Source: JANLSO01 sp031362405
GTDB lineage: Bacteria > Actinomycetota > Thermoleophilia > Miltoncostaeales > Miltoncostaeaceae
Assembly (NCBI GenBank): GCA_031362405.1
Contig: JANLSO010000069.1
Coordinates: 1-45,623, forward strand
Direction: 5' to 3'
Length of the DNA stretch: 45,623 nucleotides
The notes below the pieces were generated by a model. The model ran no database searches. It was not told the DNA's origin and saw nothing but the letters and a program-made list of their open reading frames with translations. Shown here piece by piece: positions 7,928 through 17,286 of the stretch (positions within the stretch are counted from its first letter, which is position 1; every line of letters begins with the position of its first letter). Both the position numbers and the translations under genes were made by a program.

Positions 7928-9210
7928 GACGTCGCCTTATCGTCGCGATCGCCCTGGTCGCTGCCGCAAGCGTGCTGCTTTTCGCCATCCCGCTCGCACT
8001 GGTGCTGCGCCAGTCGTACAACGACGCGGAGTTTTTTCGACTCCAGCGTGATGCGGTGGCGGCGACGCGGCAGATCGACCTCGATCCGACACTGTCCGAC
8101 GCGATCGAGCTTCCCCAAAGCAGCGACGCGGTGGGCGTCTACGCCCGTGATGGGCGTCTGCGTGAAGGCGATGGCCCGATTCGCGCCGACCGGGTCGTCG
8201 AAGAAGCTCTCACGAGCGAGCGCGCGACCGACGCGACCGTCGCCGGGCGCCTGGTCGCCGTCGTCCCACTGGTCGTGCGCGAGCAGGTGACGGGTGCCGT
8301 GCGCGTTTCGCGCGATGGCGGTGCCGTTGCGCGTCGGGTGCACCGCGCATGGCTGGCACTGGCGGGTCTTGCCGGCGTGGTCGTGCTTCTCGCCGTCGGT
8401 GCCGCGTGGCTGGTGGGGCGGCGGCTCGCGCAACCCCTGGAGCGTCTTGCCGGCACGGCCCGCCGCCTTGGAGACGGCGACTTCACGGTCTGCGCGCCGC
8501 CGACCGGTATTGCAGAGATTGACGGGGTCGGTGCGTCCCTCGAGGCGACCGCCCGGCGTATCGGCGGCATGATCGCCCGCGAACGGACCTTCAGCGCCGA
8601 CGCCTCACATCAGCTGCGGACGCCTTTGGCGGCGCTGCGCCTGGAGATCGAGTCGATGCAGCTGCGGGCGGACGCCCCGCCCGAGGTTCCGCTGGCGCTG
8701 GCGCAGGTCGACCGCCTCCAGGCCACGATCGAAACGCTTCTCGCGGTGGCCCGCGGCCTTCCCGGGATTCGCGGCCCGCTTGATCTCGTCGCCGAGATGG
8801 CAGACGTCGAGAACCGGTGGCGCGGGCCGCTCGCCCAGGCGGGCCGTCGCCTTCATATCGACGTGCCGATACCCCCACCGCCCGCCGTCGGGTCGAGCGA
8901 GATCGTGCGCGAGATCCTCGCGGTCCTCGTCGAGAACGCGGTGATGCACGGACAGGGCACGGTGAGCGTTGCCGTGAGTGCGCAATCCCCGTCGGGTGTG
9001 GCGATCGAGGTTGGCGACGAAGGCCCCGGGATCGCACCCGACGGCCCGGACGTCTTCGTGCGAACCGGGCATGAAGGCCACGGGATCGGCCTGGCGCTCG
9101 CGCGATCGCTCGCAGAGGCCGAGGGCGCCCAGCTGACCCTGCGCGGCCCCGGGTCGGTTTTCGCCCTGCTTCTTCCAAAGCCGACATCAGCTCCGCCCGT
9201 CGAGCCCTGA
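7924..9210 (+). CDS. Membrane sensor histidine kinase
   Basis: A 428-residue kinase, translationally coupled to the regulator (GTGA overlap). It has TM1 at 5-27, an extracytoplasmic segment of about 115 residues, TM2 at 143-164 and a HAMP linker (RRLAQPLERLAGTARRLGDG). The dimerisation/phospho-acceptor helix carries H229 in SADASHQLRTPL. The ATPase domain has the N box with N338 (VLVENAVMHG), the G1 box DEGPGI (365-370) and the G2 box GHGIGLAL (385-392). It should autophosphorylate on H229 and pass the phosphate to D53 of the partner at 7256. The ligand is unknown. Surrounding genes for membrane charge, undecaprenyl carrier recycling and wall hydrolysis suggest it senses envelope damage or cationic peptides (inference). 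Confidence 0.93.
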   Translation: MRRRLIVAIALVAAASVLLFAIPLALVLRQSYNDAEFFRLQRDAVAATRQIDLDPTLSDAIELPQSSDAVGVYARDGRLREGDGPIRADRVVEEALTSERATDATVAGRLVAVVPLVVREQVTGAVRVSRDGGAVARRVHRAWLALAGLAGVVVLLAVGAAWLVGRRLAQPLERLAGTARRLGDGDFTVCAPPTGIAEIDGVGASLEATARRIGGMIARERTFSADASHQLRTPLAALRLEIESMQLRADAPPEVPLALAQVDRLQATIETLLAVARGLPGIRGPLDLVAEMADVENRWRGPLAQAGRRLHIDVPIPPPPAVGSSEIVREILAVLVENAVMHGQGTVSVAVSAQSPSGVAIEVGDEGPGIAPDGPDVFVRTGHEGHGIGLALARSLAEAEGAQLTLRGPGSVFALLLPKPTSAPPVEP

Positions 9211-9220
9211 AACCGGGCGT

Positions 9221-9256
9221 CCTCACGGTGCTCTCATGCTCGACCTGCTTTCTTAC
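9221..9256 (+). promoter_or_regulatory. Direct-repeat activator site 6, upstream of the DedA gene
   Basis: CCTCAC (9221-9226), GGTGC, TCTCAT (9232-9237), 13 bases, -10-like TCTTAC (9251-9256). The gap to the -10 is two bases longer than in the best sites. The DedA start at 9286 has AAGG before it. Confidence 0.5.
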
Positions 9257-9285
9257 GGAACCCGCGACCAAGGGAAGGCGATGAC

Positions 9286-9888
9286 GTGCTGGTGAGTATT
9301 CCCGCGAACCTCGGCTATATCGCCCTCGCTGCCCTGGTCGCGGGTGAGTCGGCGGGGCTCCCGATCCCCGGTGAGACCGCTCTGATCAGCGCGTCGCTAC
9401 TTGTCGGCGCCGGCGGGCTCAGCCTGCCCATTGTGATCGGCGTTGCCGCGATCGCGGCGATCGTCGGCGACAACTTTGGGTACTGGTTCGGCCGTCGCGT
9501 CGGGCGGCGGGCCCTCACGGCCCATCGCGGACCCTTTCGGCGCCACCGCCAGCACCTGCTCGACCGGGGCGAGGCATTCTTTTCGCGTCATGGCGGGAAG
9601 GCCGTCGTCCTGGGGCGGTTCGTGGTCGGGGTACGGATCGTGATGGCCGTCGTCGCGGGCGCCAGCCGGATGCCGGCCGGCCGTTTCATGGCTGCCAACG
9701 CCATCGGAGCGATCCTCTGGGCGGGTGCGACGACCTCGCTGGTGGTGTGGCTCGGGCCCGTGGGGGCCGGCATTGCACTGGCCAGCGGCTGGACCCTCGC
9801 CGGCCTGGGCGGCATCGCCGCGGCTCTCAGGTCGCGGCGCGCACGCCGACGGGCCGCGCGCGCAACGGCTCAGCCAATCGCCGGGTAG
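9286..9888 (+). CDS. DedA-family membrane protein
   Basis: A 200-residue DedA (SNARE-associated PF09335) protein. It shows the family's E-x-x-x-P-x-P-x-E re-entrant motif (ESAGLPIPGETAL, about 21-33), GDNFGYWFGRRVG, a basic RHRQHL stretch, and the FxxRHGGKAVVLGRFVVGVR segment, which carries the conserved arginine and is followed by further membrane helices. Members include UptA-type proteins that return undecaprenyl phosphate to the cytoplasmic face, supporting wall synthesis and resistance to envelope attack. The pairing here with a PAP2 enzyme and the direct-repeat promoter fits that role (inference). The GTG start at 9286 follows AAGG; the ATG five bases upstream is out of frame. The C-terminus is Arg/Ala-rich. 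Confidence 0.88.
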   Translation: MLVSIPANLGYIALAALVAGESAGLPIPGETALISASLLVGAGGLSLPIVIGVAAIAAIVGDNFGYWFGRRVGRRALTAHRGPFRRHRQHLLDRGEAFFSRHGGKAVVLGRFVVGVRIVMAVVAGASRMPAGRFMAANAIGAILWAGATTSLVVWLGPVGAGIALASGWTLAGLGGIAAALRSRRARRRAARATAQPIAG

Positions 9889-9919
9889 TCGCCCGGGTCT
9901 CGCGGCCCTCCCCCTCGTT

Positions 9920-10172
9920 GCGATGGCCCTGTGGCTCCGATCGTTGGGCGTGCCACCGGGCTGGTCGACCGTTGCCCTATCGGCGGTGCGGGTGCCGCTC
10001 CCGGAACCTCCGGTGCGCGCATGAAGGAGCGCCCCGGCCACTTTCATCGTGATCTTAGGTTCGCCCCTCTAGCGTCACGGCACAACATGGGGAGGCAGAC
10101 GTGGGAACGGATCCTGGGGTTTCCGTTGGTCCGAAGCGACAGGTCGTGCGATGGGCCGCGGCACCGGCGTAG
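9920..10172 (+). pseudogene. Degraded duplicate of the PAP2 - exporter junction
   Basis: This block repeats 13160-13420 at what I judge to be roughly 80-85 percent identity. It contains a remnant of the PAP2 C-terminus (MAPIVGRATGLVDR against LAPIVGRVSGMVDR), the intergenic promoter, and the first codons of the MacA-like gene from GTG 10101 (GTDPGVS, then RWAAAPA) ending at TAG 10170-10172. Nothing of the rest of either gene remains. It lies just after the intact DedA gene, so an ancestral copy of PAP2 plus exporter probably followed it. Confidence 0.8.
10042..10075 (+). promoter_or_regulatory. Direct-repeat activator site 7, within the duplicate block
   Basis: TTTCAT (10042-10047), CGTGA, TCTTAG (10053-10058), 11 bases, TAGCGT (10070-10075). 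The core is almost identical to site 9, and it has stayed intact although its own gene is gone. The next intact gene downstream starts at 10301, so this promoter may now drive the secreted-protein/transglycosylase pair. Confidence 0.6.
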
Positions 10173-10300
10173 CCCCTCCTTTCGAGTGACGCCTGCATCC
10201 TCACATCGCTGTGTGCGGGTTCCCCGCAGATACCGAGCCGTCATCGCACGGCGGCCACGACAGCAGTGGACCGATCGGCACCATCCATGAAAAGAATCAC

Positions 10301-11065
10301 ATGATGAGTGACAAGAAACGCGCGCGAAAGTTTCTGGCAACCGGGGTCGTCGCGGTGTCGGCGGTTGCTCTTGCCGTCTCGGCTCAGGCGTCGCCGACGC
10401 CCGCCGGCCAGTTCACCGTGCAGGCCTCTACGGCGAAGAAGGCCCCGTATGTCGCGAGGGCTCGCTTTGCCCTGAACGCGCGCAGCGCGGCCACCGTCAA
10501 CGGCATTCTTGCCGCGAAGATCCCGATCCTGAACCGGCTGCCGCTTGACGCGAATGGGCGTCTCCCGGCGAGTGTGATCACGCCCGGCGATTCCGCCACG
10601 CTGGGTGGCCAGTCGCTTGCGCAGCTCCAGGCGGGCGCGACGGCGGCGCTGCAGGCACGCCAGGTCACGCCGGCGAACCTTGTTCCGGCGGCGGCCGCCT
10701 CGACGGTGGTGTCTTTGAGCCTGCCGACGGGCGGTAGCTACCTCGTGAATGTCACCAGTGACCTGTCGGCGACCGCGGCGACCGCCGATAAGGGCTCCAG
10801 CGTCACGATCACCACGTCCGCCGGCACGTCTCGTCTGAGCGAGTCGCGGGTCGTGTTGCAGCCGGCCGTCGCTGTGGGAACGAGCTCTACCGATGCGGAC
10901 ACTGTTGCCGCGTCGTATGTGGTGACGGTCACCGCGGCCCGAACGGTCTCGGTGACCGCAGCGAATGGTGCGACCGGGGTCGACGCCGTCGCGGCGAAGA
11001 TGGATGACACCGCGGTCACGGCGAGTCGTCTCGGCCCGGCTGTTGGGGCCATCGCGGTTCCGTGA
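10301..11065 (+). CDS. Secreted Ala/Thr/Val-rich protein of unknown function
   Basis: A 254-residue protein starting at ATG 10301 (or 10304). A signal peptide covers residues 1-32 (basic start, then GVVAVSAVALAVSAQA). Next comes NRLPLDANGRLPASV and TLGGQSLAQLQ, a segment common in actinobacterial surface proteins that often precedes a beta-rich or trimeric stalk domain. The remainder is poor in charge and rich in Thr, Val and Ser, consistent with a beta-sandwich. There are no cysteines and no catalytic motif. It ends overlapping the next gene by four bases (GTGA), so it is translated with a peptidoglycan hydrolase and may target or scaffold it (inference). There is no strong ribosome-binding site. 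I do not recognise a named family. Confidence 0.7.
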   Translation: MMSDKKRARKFLATGVVAVSAVALAVSAQASPTPAGQFTVQASTAKKAPYVARARFALNARSAATVNGILAAKIPILNRLPLDANGRLPASVITPGDSATLGGQSLAQLQAGATAALQARQVTPANLVPAAAASTVVSLSLPTGGSYLVNVTSDLSATAATADKGSSVTITTSAGTSRLSESRVVLQPAVAVGTSSTDADTVAASYVVTVTAARTVSVTAANGATGVDAVAAKMDDTAVTASRLGPAVGAIAVP

Positions 11066-12603
11066 CCGGCGACGGCCACCACGAGTCGGCTCGTCGCCGC
11101 GTGACGGTCGCGGCGGCTGTCGTCGGGATCGCCGTCACAATCGGGTTCCCGGCGGTGGCGCTGGGAACCCGACCCGACCAGGAGGCGATCGGCGGGTCGG
11201 CCCCGACGGTCACGACCCCGCCTGACGGCGTGACCACGCCACCTGAGGTGCCGGCGCCCACCCAAACGACGCCCACCGAAACGGCGCCCACCGAAACGGC
11301 GCCCACTGAACCTCCACCGCCCTCGCCGCCGGCGCCGCAACCGACCTCGGGCCCCACCGACCCGGCCCCTGCATCGACCTCGCCCGTACCGGGGACCGTC
11401 GCGCCCGTCGTTGTCACGGCACCGGCGCCCGCGCCACCAGCCGCCCCGATCGACAGCGCGCAGGCTCCGCGATCACCGCAACGGACCCGCGTGACGCCGA
11501 GGCTCACAACCAGCGTGGAATCGCCCGGCATCGACCGTGGCTGGTTGCCGGTCTACGCGCCGGTCGCGCCCGGGCCGGTACCCCAGGCGGTCGCGCCGCC
11601 GATCGTCATCAGTGCCCCATCGGGGTTTGATCCAGGGCAGATCCCCGCCCCGATGCTCGCCGTCTATCGGTCGGCCGGCGTCGCGTTCGGAATCGACTGG
11701 ACCGTGCTCGCCGCGATCGGCTCGGTCGAAAGCGACCACGGGCGTAGCGTGCTTCCCGGGGTCGTCGCGGGCGTCAACGCCTTCGGTTGTTGTGCCGGCC
11801 CGATGCAGTTCAACCTGACCAACGGGCCGCCGAGCACCTGGGACACCTTCGGCCGCGACGAGAACCGCGACGGCGTGGCATCGCCGTACGACCCGCGCGA
11901 CGCGGTTCCCGCGGCGGCTCGCAAGCTCGTCGCAGACGGCGCGCCCGGCGACTGGAATGCCGCCCTTCTGGCGTACAACAACGACCCCGCCTACGTTCGC
12001 GAGGTCCTCGCCCGTGCCGCGGCGTACCGCGCGATGTACGGCGACACCCCGTACACGGCGCCCCTCGACAGCGAGGCTCCGCCCATCGGCCTGCCCTACG
12101 AGGGCACCCACACGCTCGGCAACTGGCAGTCGGACAACGCGATCGACCTCAGTGCCGCGGTCGGCACGCCGGTGCGAGCGGTGTGCGACGGCACGATCGG
12201 CCCGAACCTTGGATGGAGCTCGGGTGGCGACGCCACAGGGTCGCGGTTCGCAGGCCTGCGGTTGACCCTCGACTGTGGGACCAACCGCGTCTGGTACGGC
12301 CATCTCAGCTCATACACCGCGCGCGTGGCACCGGGCACTCGCGTGCGGCGCGGCCAGGTGCTCGGGGCCTCCGGCGCAGCCAACGGTGTGCAGCACCTGC
12401 ACATCGCTCTCGAGTTCGGCGATCCGCGCGTTCTGCTGCCGGTCACGAACTCAACCGAGCCTGTGTTGGTTCGCCCATCAGCACTCGGAGATCCCAAAAT
12501 CGGGCTCCGGCATGGTCAACATTCCTCCCTGGCAACGGAAGCTCCGAAACACGGGGAGCACGGCAGATCCTCGCCAGCCTGGACGGTATCGCGGCGACCT
12601 TGA
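11062..12603 (+). CDS. Lytic transglycosylase fused to an M23-like domain
   Basis: A 513-residue exported cell-wall enzyme. It has a signal anchor (about 13-35), a long Pro/Thr linker with PTETA repeats (40-150), then a lysozyme-fold transglycosylase domain (about 190-325): catalytic E223 in AIGSVESDHGR, a paired Cys-Cys in NAFGCCAGPMQFN, and LLAYNNDPAYV. A LytM-type domain follows (about 348-460) with YGHLS (H414) and HLH (H445, H447). The first zinc-binding histidine expected in HxxxD is replaced by Asp358 (DNAID), so endopeptidase activity is doubtful and the domain may act only as a wall-binding or regulatory module. The last 50 residues are low complexity. It is translationally coupled to the secreted protein before it. 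Confidence 0.85.
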   Translation: MTGDGHHESARRRVTVAAAVVGIAVTIGFPAVALGTRPDQEAIGGSAPTVTTPPDGVTTPPEVPAPTQTTPTETAPTETAPTEPPPPSPPAPQPTSGPTDPAPASTSPVPGTVAPVVVTAPAPAPPAAPIDSAQAPRSPQRTRVTPRLTTSVESPGIDRGWLPVYAPVAPGPVPQAVAPPIVISAPSGFDPGQIPAPMLAVYRSAGVAFGIDWTVLAAIGSVESDHGRSVLPGVVAGVNAFGCCAGPMQFNLTNGPPSTWDTFGRDENRDGVASPYDPRDAVPAAARKLVADGAPGDWNAALLAYNNDPAYVREVLARAAAYRAMYGDTPYTAPLDSEAPPIGLPYEGTHTLGNWQSDNAIDLSAAVGTPVRAVCDGTIGPNLGWSSGGDATGSRFAGLRLTLDCGTNRVWYGHLSSYTARVAPGTRVRRGQVLGASGAANGVQHLHIALEFGDPRVLLPVTNSTEPVLVRPSALGDPKIGLRHGQHSSLATEAPKHGEHGRSSPAWTVSRRP

Positions 12604-12614
12604 GGTCCCGCTCG

Positions 12615-12648
12615 TCTCATCGTTTTCTCATTCCGCCGTTGTTGCATC
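12615..12648 (+). promoter_or_regulatory. Direct-repeat activator site 8 with -10, upstream of PAP2
   Basis: A perfect repeat: TCTCAT (12615-12620), CGTTT, TCTCAT (12626-12631), 11 bases, TGCATC (12643-12648). The ATG at 12673 follows GGCGGGGGA. Confidence 0.65.
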
Positions 12649-12672
12649 CCGGGCAACGACGGCGGGGGACGC

Positions 12673-13269
12673 ATGGACTATCGGCTCGAGCAGACCATCA
12701 ATGGCTTCGCGGGCAAGCACGCGTTGCTGGACACCCTGATGAGCGACGCGGCCACCTGGGCCGTGCCGGTGTTCATCGGCGTCGTGGCGGTCTGGTTCGC
12801 GTTCGGCATGCTGCGCGGGCCTGACGAGGAACGGCGCGGCGCGCTGACCGCTCTTCTTGCCGCAGGTGGGGCTCTGCTCGTCAACCAGGCCATCCTTGTT
12901 TTCTGGTCCCGACCGCGACCGTTCTCGGCCCACCCCGGCTCGGTCCACACGCTCGTTTCCCGAAGCACCGACGGATCGTTCCCGAGCGATCATGCCGCCG
13001 CCGCCGTGGCGATCGCCGTGGTCCTGTTCCTCTTTCACCGGCGGCTCGGGGCGCTCGCGCTCATCGTCGCCGGGCTCGTCTGTCTTGCGCGCGTCTACGT
13101 CGGAGCGCACTACCCCGGTGACGTCACCGCCGGCGCCGCCGTGGGCATCGCTGTGGCGGCCATGGTGTGCGGCCCTCTGGCTCCGATCGTTGGTCGTGTC
13201 AGCGGGATGGTCGACCGTGCCCTGTCGGCGATGCGGGTACCGAGGGCCGGACCTTCGGCGAGCGCATGA
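12673..13269 (+). CDS. PAP2-family phosphatase, undecaprenyl-diphosphatase-like (BcrC type)
   Basis: A 198-residue membrane phosphatase. The three PAP2 motifs are present: FWSRPRPF (77-84), FPSDH (103-107, nucleophile-assisting H107) and ARVYVGAHYPGD (139-150, H146 as catalytic nucleophile, R140, D150). PSDH and HYPGD are the variants of the BcrC/YbjG branch, which removes a phosphate from undecaprenyl diphosphate outside the membrane, regenerating the wall-lipid carrier and giving bacitracin tolerance. The short length and five to six membrane helices fit that branch. The first motif lacks its usual Lys. It has its own direct-repeat site and is followed by the exporter operon, which has a separate promoter. 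A degraded copy of its C-terminus lies at 9920. Substrate is inferred from subfamily and context. Confidence 0.85.
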   Translation: MDYRLEQTINGFAGKHALLDTLMSDAATWAVPVFIGVVAVWFAFGMLRGPDEERRGALTALLAAGGALLVNQAILVFWSRPRPFSAHPGSVHTLVSRSTDGSFPSDHAAAAVAIAVVLFLFHRRLGALALIVAGLVCLARVYVGAHYPGDVTAGAAVGIAVAAMVCGPLAPIVGRVSGMVDRALSAMRVPRAGPSASA

Positions 13270-13420
13270 AGTAGCGCGATCCGGCGACTCTCATCGTGGT
13301 CTTAGGTTCGCCTCCCTAGCGTCGCGGAACAACATGGGAGGCGGGCGTGGGAACGGATCCTGGGGTTTCCATTGGTCTGAGGCGACGGGTCGTGCGGTGG
13401 GCCGTGGCGCTGGCGGTCAC
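13160..13420 (+). repeat. Intact parent of the duplicated block at 9920-10172
   Basis: The 3' end of the PAP2 gene, the promoter and the first 25 codons of the MacA-like gene are repeated at 9920-10172. Best-conserved are TCTTAGGTTCGCC with its flanks, and the stretch from the GTG start through GGAACGGATCCTGGGGTTTC. Confidence 0.8.
13289..13322 (+). promoter_or_regulatory. Direct-repeat activator site 9 with -10, upstream of the exporter operon
   Basis: TCTCAT (13289-13294), CGTGG, TCTTAG (13300-13305), 11 bases, TAGCGT (13317-13322). The expected transcript start is near 13329; GGGAGG and the GTG start at 13347 follow. Confidence 0.65.
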
Positions 13421-15217
13421 CGCGGGCGCCGTGGGGCTCGGGTTTGTCCTGATGCGCGGCGGATCGCCGCCGAAAGCCGCCGCGCCGGTCGTCACCGCCA
13501 CTCGCGGTAAAGTCACCGACGCGGTCCGTGGTGTGGGGAGGATCACCGAGGCGTCGGCGTCGACGCAGATCGTCGCGGGACGGGGGGCTTCCGCATCCGC
13601 GGGAGGCGGGCCGGCGAGTGCCGGCGCCGGTGCCGGAGCCGTCCCCTCGAATGCCGTCTTCTCGCGGGCCAGCGGCCACGTCGACCAGCTTCTCGTCAGA
13701 CCCAATCAACGCGTGCGGGCCGGCCAGTTGATCGCTGTGATCGACGACGGCGGGGTGGCCGCCGCCGCCGCCGCCCAGGCCCAAAGCGACTATTCCTCGG
13801 CTCTGCTCGAGGCCCAGGCCGATGACCAGGCGGCTCAGGTCGAGGCCGACCGGGCCGCCGCCGATCTCGAGACCCTCAACGGGGGCGTGCCGGCGGCCAG
13901 GGCGCGCGCACTCTCGATTGCCCGGCGCAATGTGCGATTGGCCCGTCAACGCCTGACGACGGCCGTTTCTCCGCCGACACCCGCCGACGTCGGCGCGGCG
14001 CGGGCGGACGTTGCGAAGGCCGAGGCTGACCTGGCGGCGCTGCAGACGGTCCCGCCGCCTGCTCCCGCGCCGTTGGCGGCCGCCCAGCAGGCCGTCGCCG
14101 TTGCGCAGGCCAAGATCGCCACCCTCGGTGCAGGGCCCGACCCGGTGGCGGTGGCGGCGGCGGACGCGGACGTGCGCAAAGCAGAAGCAGACCTAACCGT
14201 CGTGAAGACGCGCGACCCGCCGGCGACCCCGCAGGAGATCGACGTCGCGACGTTGGCGGTCACAACCGCGCGCGCCACCCTCACCAGAGTGAGCGGCCCC
14301 CGAGACCCGGCAGAGCTCGCCACGGCGCAGCTCGACCTCGACCGGGCACGGGCCGAACTCGCGGCGCTGACGCAGCCACCGGTGACCTCGCCCGTCGCGA
14401 TCACCGCGGCCCAAGGTGCGTTGGACGCCGCGCGGCTGAAGCTGCGACGCGTGCTCGCGGGCGCCGTCGCGGCTGACCGGTCGTCGGCCCGGTTGGAACT
14501 CCAGCGGGCCGAATCGGAGCTACGCACGCTGGAGGTCGGGCCGAGCACCACCGCAGTGGCGGCCGCCCGTCAGGCGCTGAGCGCCTCGGCCGCCCGTTTG
14601 GCGTTCGTGCGCTCTCAGCCGCGAGTGAAGGCGGCCAGGGCCCTTCTGACATCGGCCCAGCTGTCGACGGAGCTGCTCACGGTGCGCGCGATCAACTCGG
14701 GGACCGTGACGGGGTTGCTGACCTCGCGGGGCGCGCCGGTCGACCCGTCGACCCCGGTTGCCACGGTGGCCGACCTCCAACACTTGGCGGCGAGTGTCGA
14801 CCTCAGTGAGTTCGACGTGGCTCAGGTACGGCCCGGGCTGAAGGCGATCGTCAGCGTCGACGCCCTCGGTGGTCGAGCGGTCACGGGGAAGGTCCGATTC
14901 GTCGCGCTGACCGGAGCCGACAATGGTGGGCTGGTGACCTTTCCGGTGCAGATATCCATCGCCGAGACGAAGGGCCTGCGCACGGGGCTCAATGTCAGCG
15001 TGCGGATCATCCTGGCCCAGAGGAAGAACGTCGTGAAAGTGCCGCTCGAGGCGGTCTCGAGCGATGCCAAGGAACGGTCGATCGTCAGGGTCATCGATGG
15101 CTCCGGGAAGACCTCGGTGCGCCGCGTCGAGACCGGGCTCGAAGACAATAAAAACGTCGAGATCATCTCGGGCCTGCGCGCCGGCGAGCGGTTGGCGCTA
15201 CCAATCGCGGGTGGGCC

Positions 15218-15221
<4 letters not shown>
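13347..15221 (+). CDS. MacA/HlyD-type periplasmic adaptor of an ABC exporter
   Basis: A 624-residue membrane-fusion protein. An N-terminal anchor (about 13-34) is followed by the first half of a lipoyl-type hairpin (SGHVDQLLVRPNQRVRAGQ, about 110-128). A very long Ala-rich coiled-coil stretch runs from about 140 to 440, then the second lipoyl half (INSGTVTGLLTSRG), a beta-barrel (LSEFDVAQVRPGL) and a membrane-proximal domain to the end. In MacAB-type systems this protein links the inner-membrane transporter to a channel or, in Gram-positives, guides substrates through the wall. The coiled coil is longer than in typical MacA. The GTG start follows GGGAGGCGGG. The end overlaps the ATPase gene by four bases. 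Expression is probably driven by the direct-repeat promoter. Confidence 0.88.
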
Positions 15222-15924
<703 letters not shown>

Positions 15925-15925
<1 letters not shown>

Positions 15926-17136
15926 TGACGACCTTCTTCGAGCAGGTGCGGATCGCCCTGGCGGCCCTGCGGGCCAACTGGTTTCGAGGCGCCTTGACCG
16001 CCCTCGGGGTGATCATCGGCGTCAGCTCGCTGGTGGCCGTAACCGCCGTCAGCGCCGGTGCCCAGAAGGAGGTCGGCGACAGCATCCGGCGGCTCGGCTC
16101 GAACGTCGTGCTGGTCGATGGTGAGCTGATCACCGTCGGGACCCAACAGACGGCCTCCGATCGGACGATCACCCCCGAAGACGTCTCCGCGATCGAGAAG
16201 CTGCCGATGGTGAGCGTCGTCGCCCCGTACCAGGACATCGAGGGCCTCACGGTGTCGGCCGGGCGCGACAAGACCACCACCCGCCTGTTCGGCGTCACGG
16301 CGCCGTACCAGGACATCTACAACCAGGCCGCCGGGCAGGGTCGGTTACTGTCCGCCTCCGACGTGGCTTTCGGACGTAGCGTCATGGTGCTGGGCCTCGT
16401 GCCGCGCCGACGTCTCTTCCCCGGGCAGGACCCGATCGGAAAGACGGTGCGGGTCGGCAGTCATGAGTTCGAGGTGGTGGGTGTTCAGGCACGCAAGGCC
16501 AAGCTCGGTGGCGAGAACCTCGACGACCGGATCTTCGTCCCACTGCCGATCGTTACGCGCGTTCTGCTCGGTGGCGCGAACACCAAGAGCGTGGGCGTGC
16601 GGGTCCGCAGCGAGGCCGAAATCGTGCCGGCGATGGACGAAATCGAGTCGCTTCTTCGTGAGCAGCACCACCTGCCCCCGTCGTACGCCGACGACTTCTC
16701 CACCGAAGACCAGGCCGCCCTCGTCAAAGAAGCCCAAAGCGCGACAGGAACGTTCCGCGTGCTCACCTTTGCCTTGGGCGGGATCTCCCTGCTCGTGGGC
16801 GGCATCGGGATCATGAACATGATGCTCGTCTCGGTGCATGAACGGACCCGTGAGATCGGCATCCGTAAGTCCGTCGGCGCTACCCCGGGCGTGGTGCAGA
16901 CGCAGTTCCTGATCGAGGCGGTGGTGCTCAGCACCCTCAGCGGCTTCGTGGGCGTCGTACTCGGCATCGTCACAACCCGTCTGATCGGAACCGCCGCCGG
17001 CTGGACGGTGCTGATCAGCGTGCCGTCGCTGGTCGTGGCCTTCTTGGTGGCCCTCGGTATCGGCCTCTTCTTCGGCTATTACCCCGCCCGCCGCGCCGCC
17101 CGCCTTGATCCCATCACCGCCCTCCGGCACGACTAA
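15925..17136 (+). CDS. MacB-type ABC permease (FtsX/MacB core)
   Basis: A 403-residue permease. It has an N-terminal membrane helix with the family opener (ALAALRANWFRGALTALGVI), then a periplasmic MacB_PCD domain (about 45-245) and three C-terminal helices in the FtsX domain: LTFALGGISLLVGGIGIMN, EAVVLSTLSGFVGVVLG and SLVVAFLVALGIGLFFGYY. The cytoplasmic coupling loop ERTREIGIRKSVGA and the terminal YPARRAARLDPITALRHD are diagnostic. It is the last gene of the three-gene exporter operon. I see no hairpin terminator after it, and the 150 bases that follow are non-coding and contain an A-run (17199-17206). Confidence 0.93.
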
Positions 17137-17286
17137 ACCCCGTCCACCAGTAGCCTGGCCGGTCCGCACCACTAACGCTCGGCAAGGGGGTGATCTAAAA
17201 AAAAGCGCTTTGCGCGGCGGGGTAGTCTCCGGCTCCGACGCCCAGAAGCTCCAGAGGGAGCACGTCGAGCGGCTGCTCGCGCGCGA

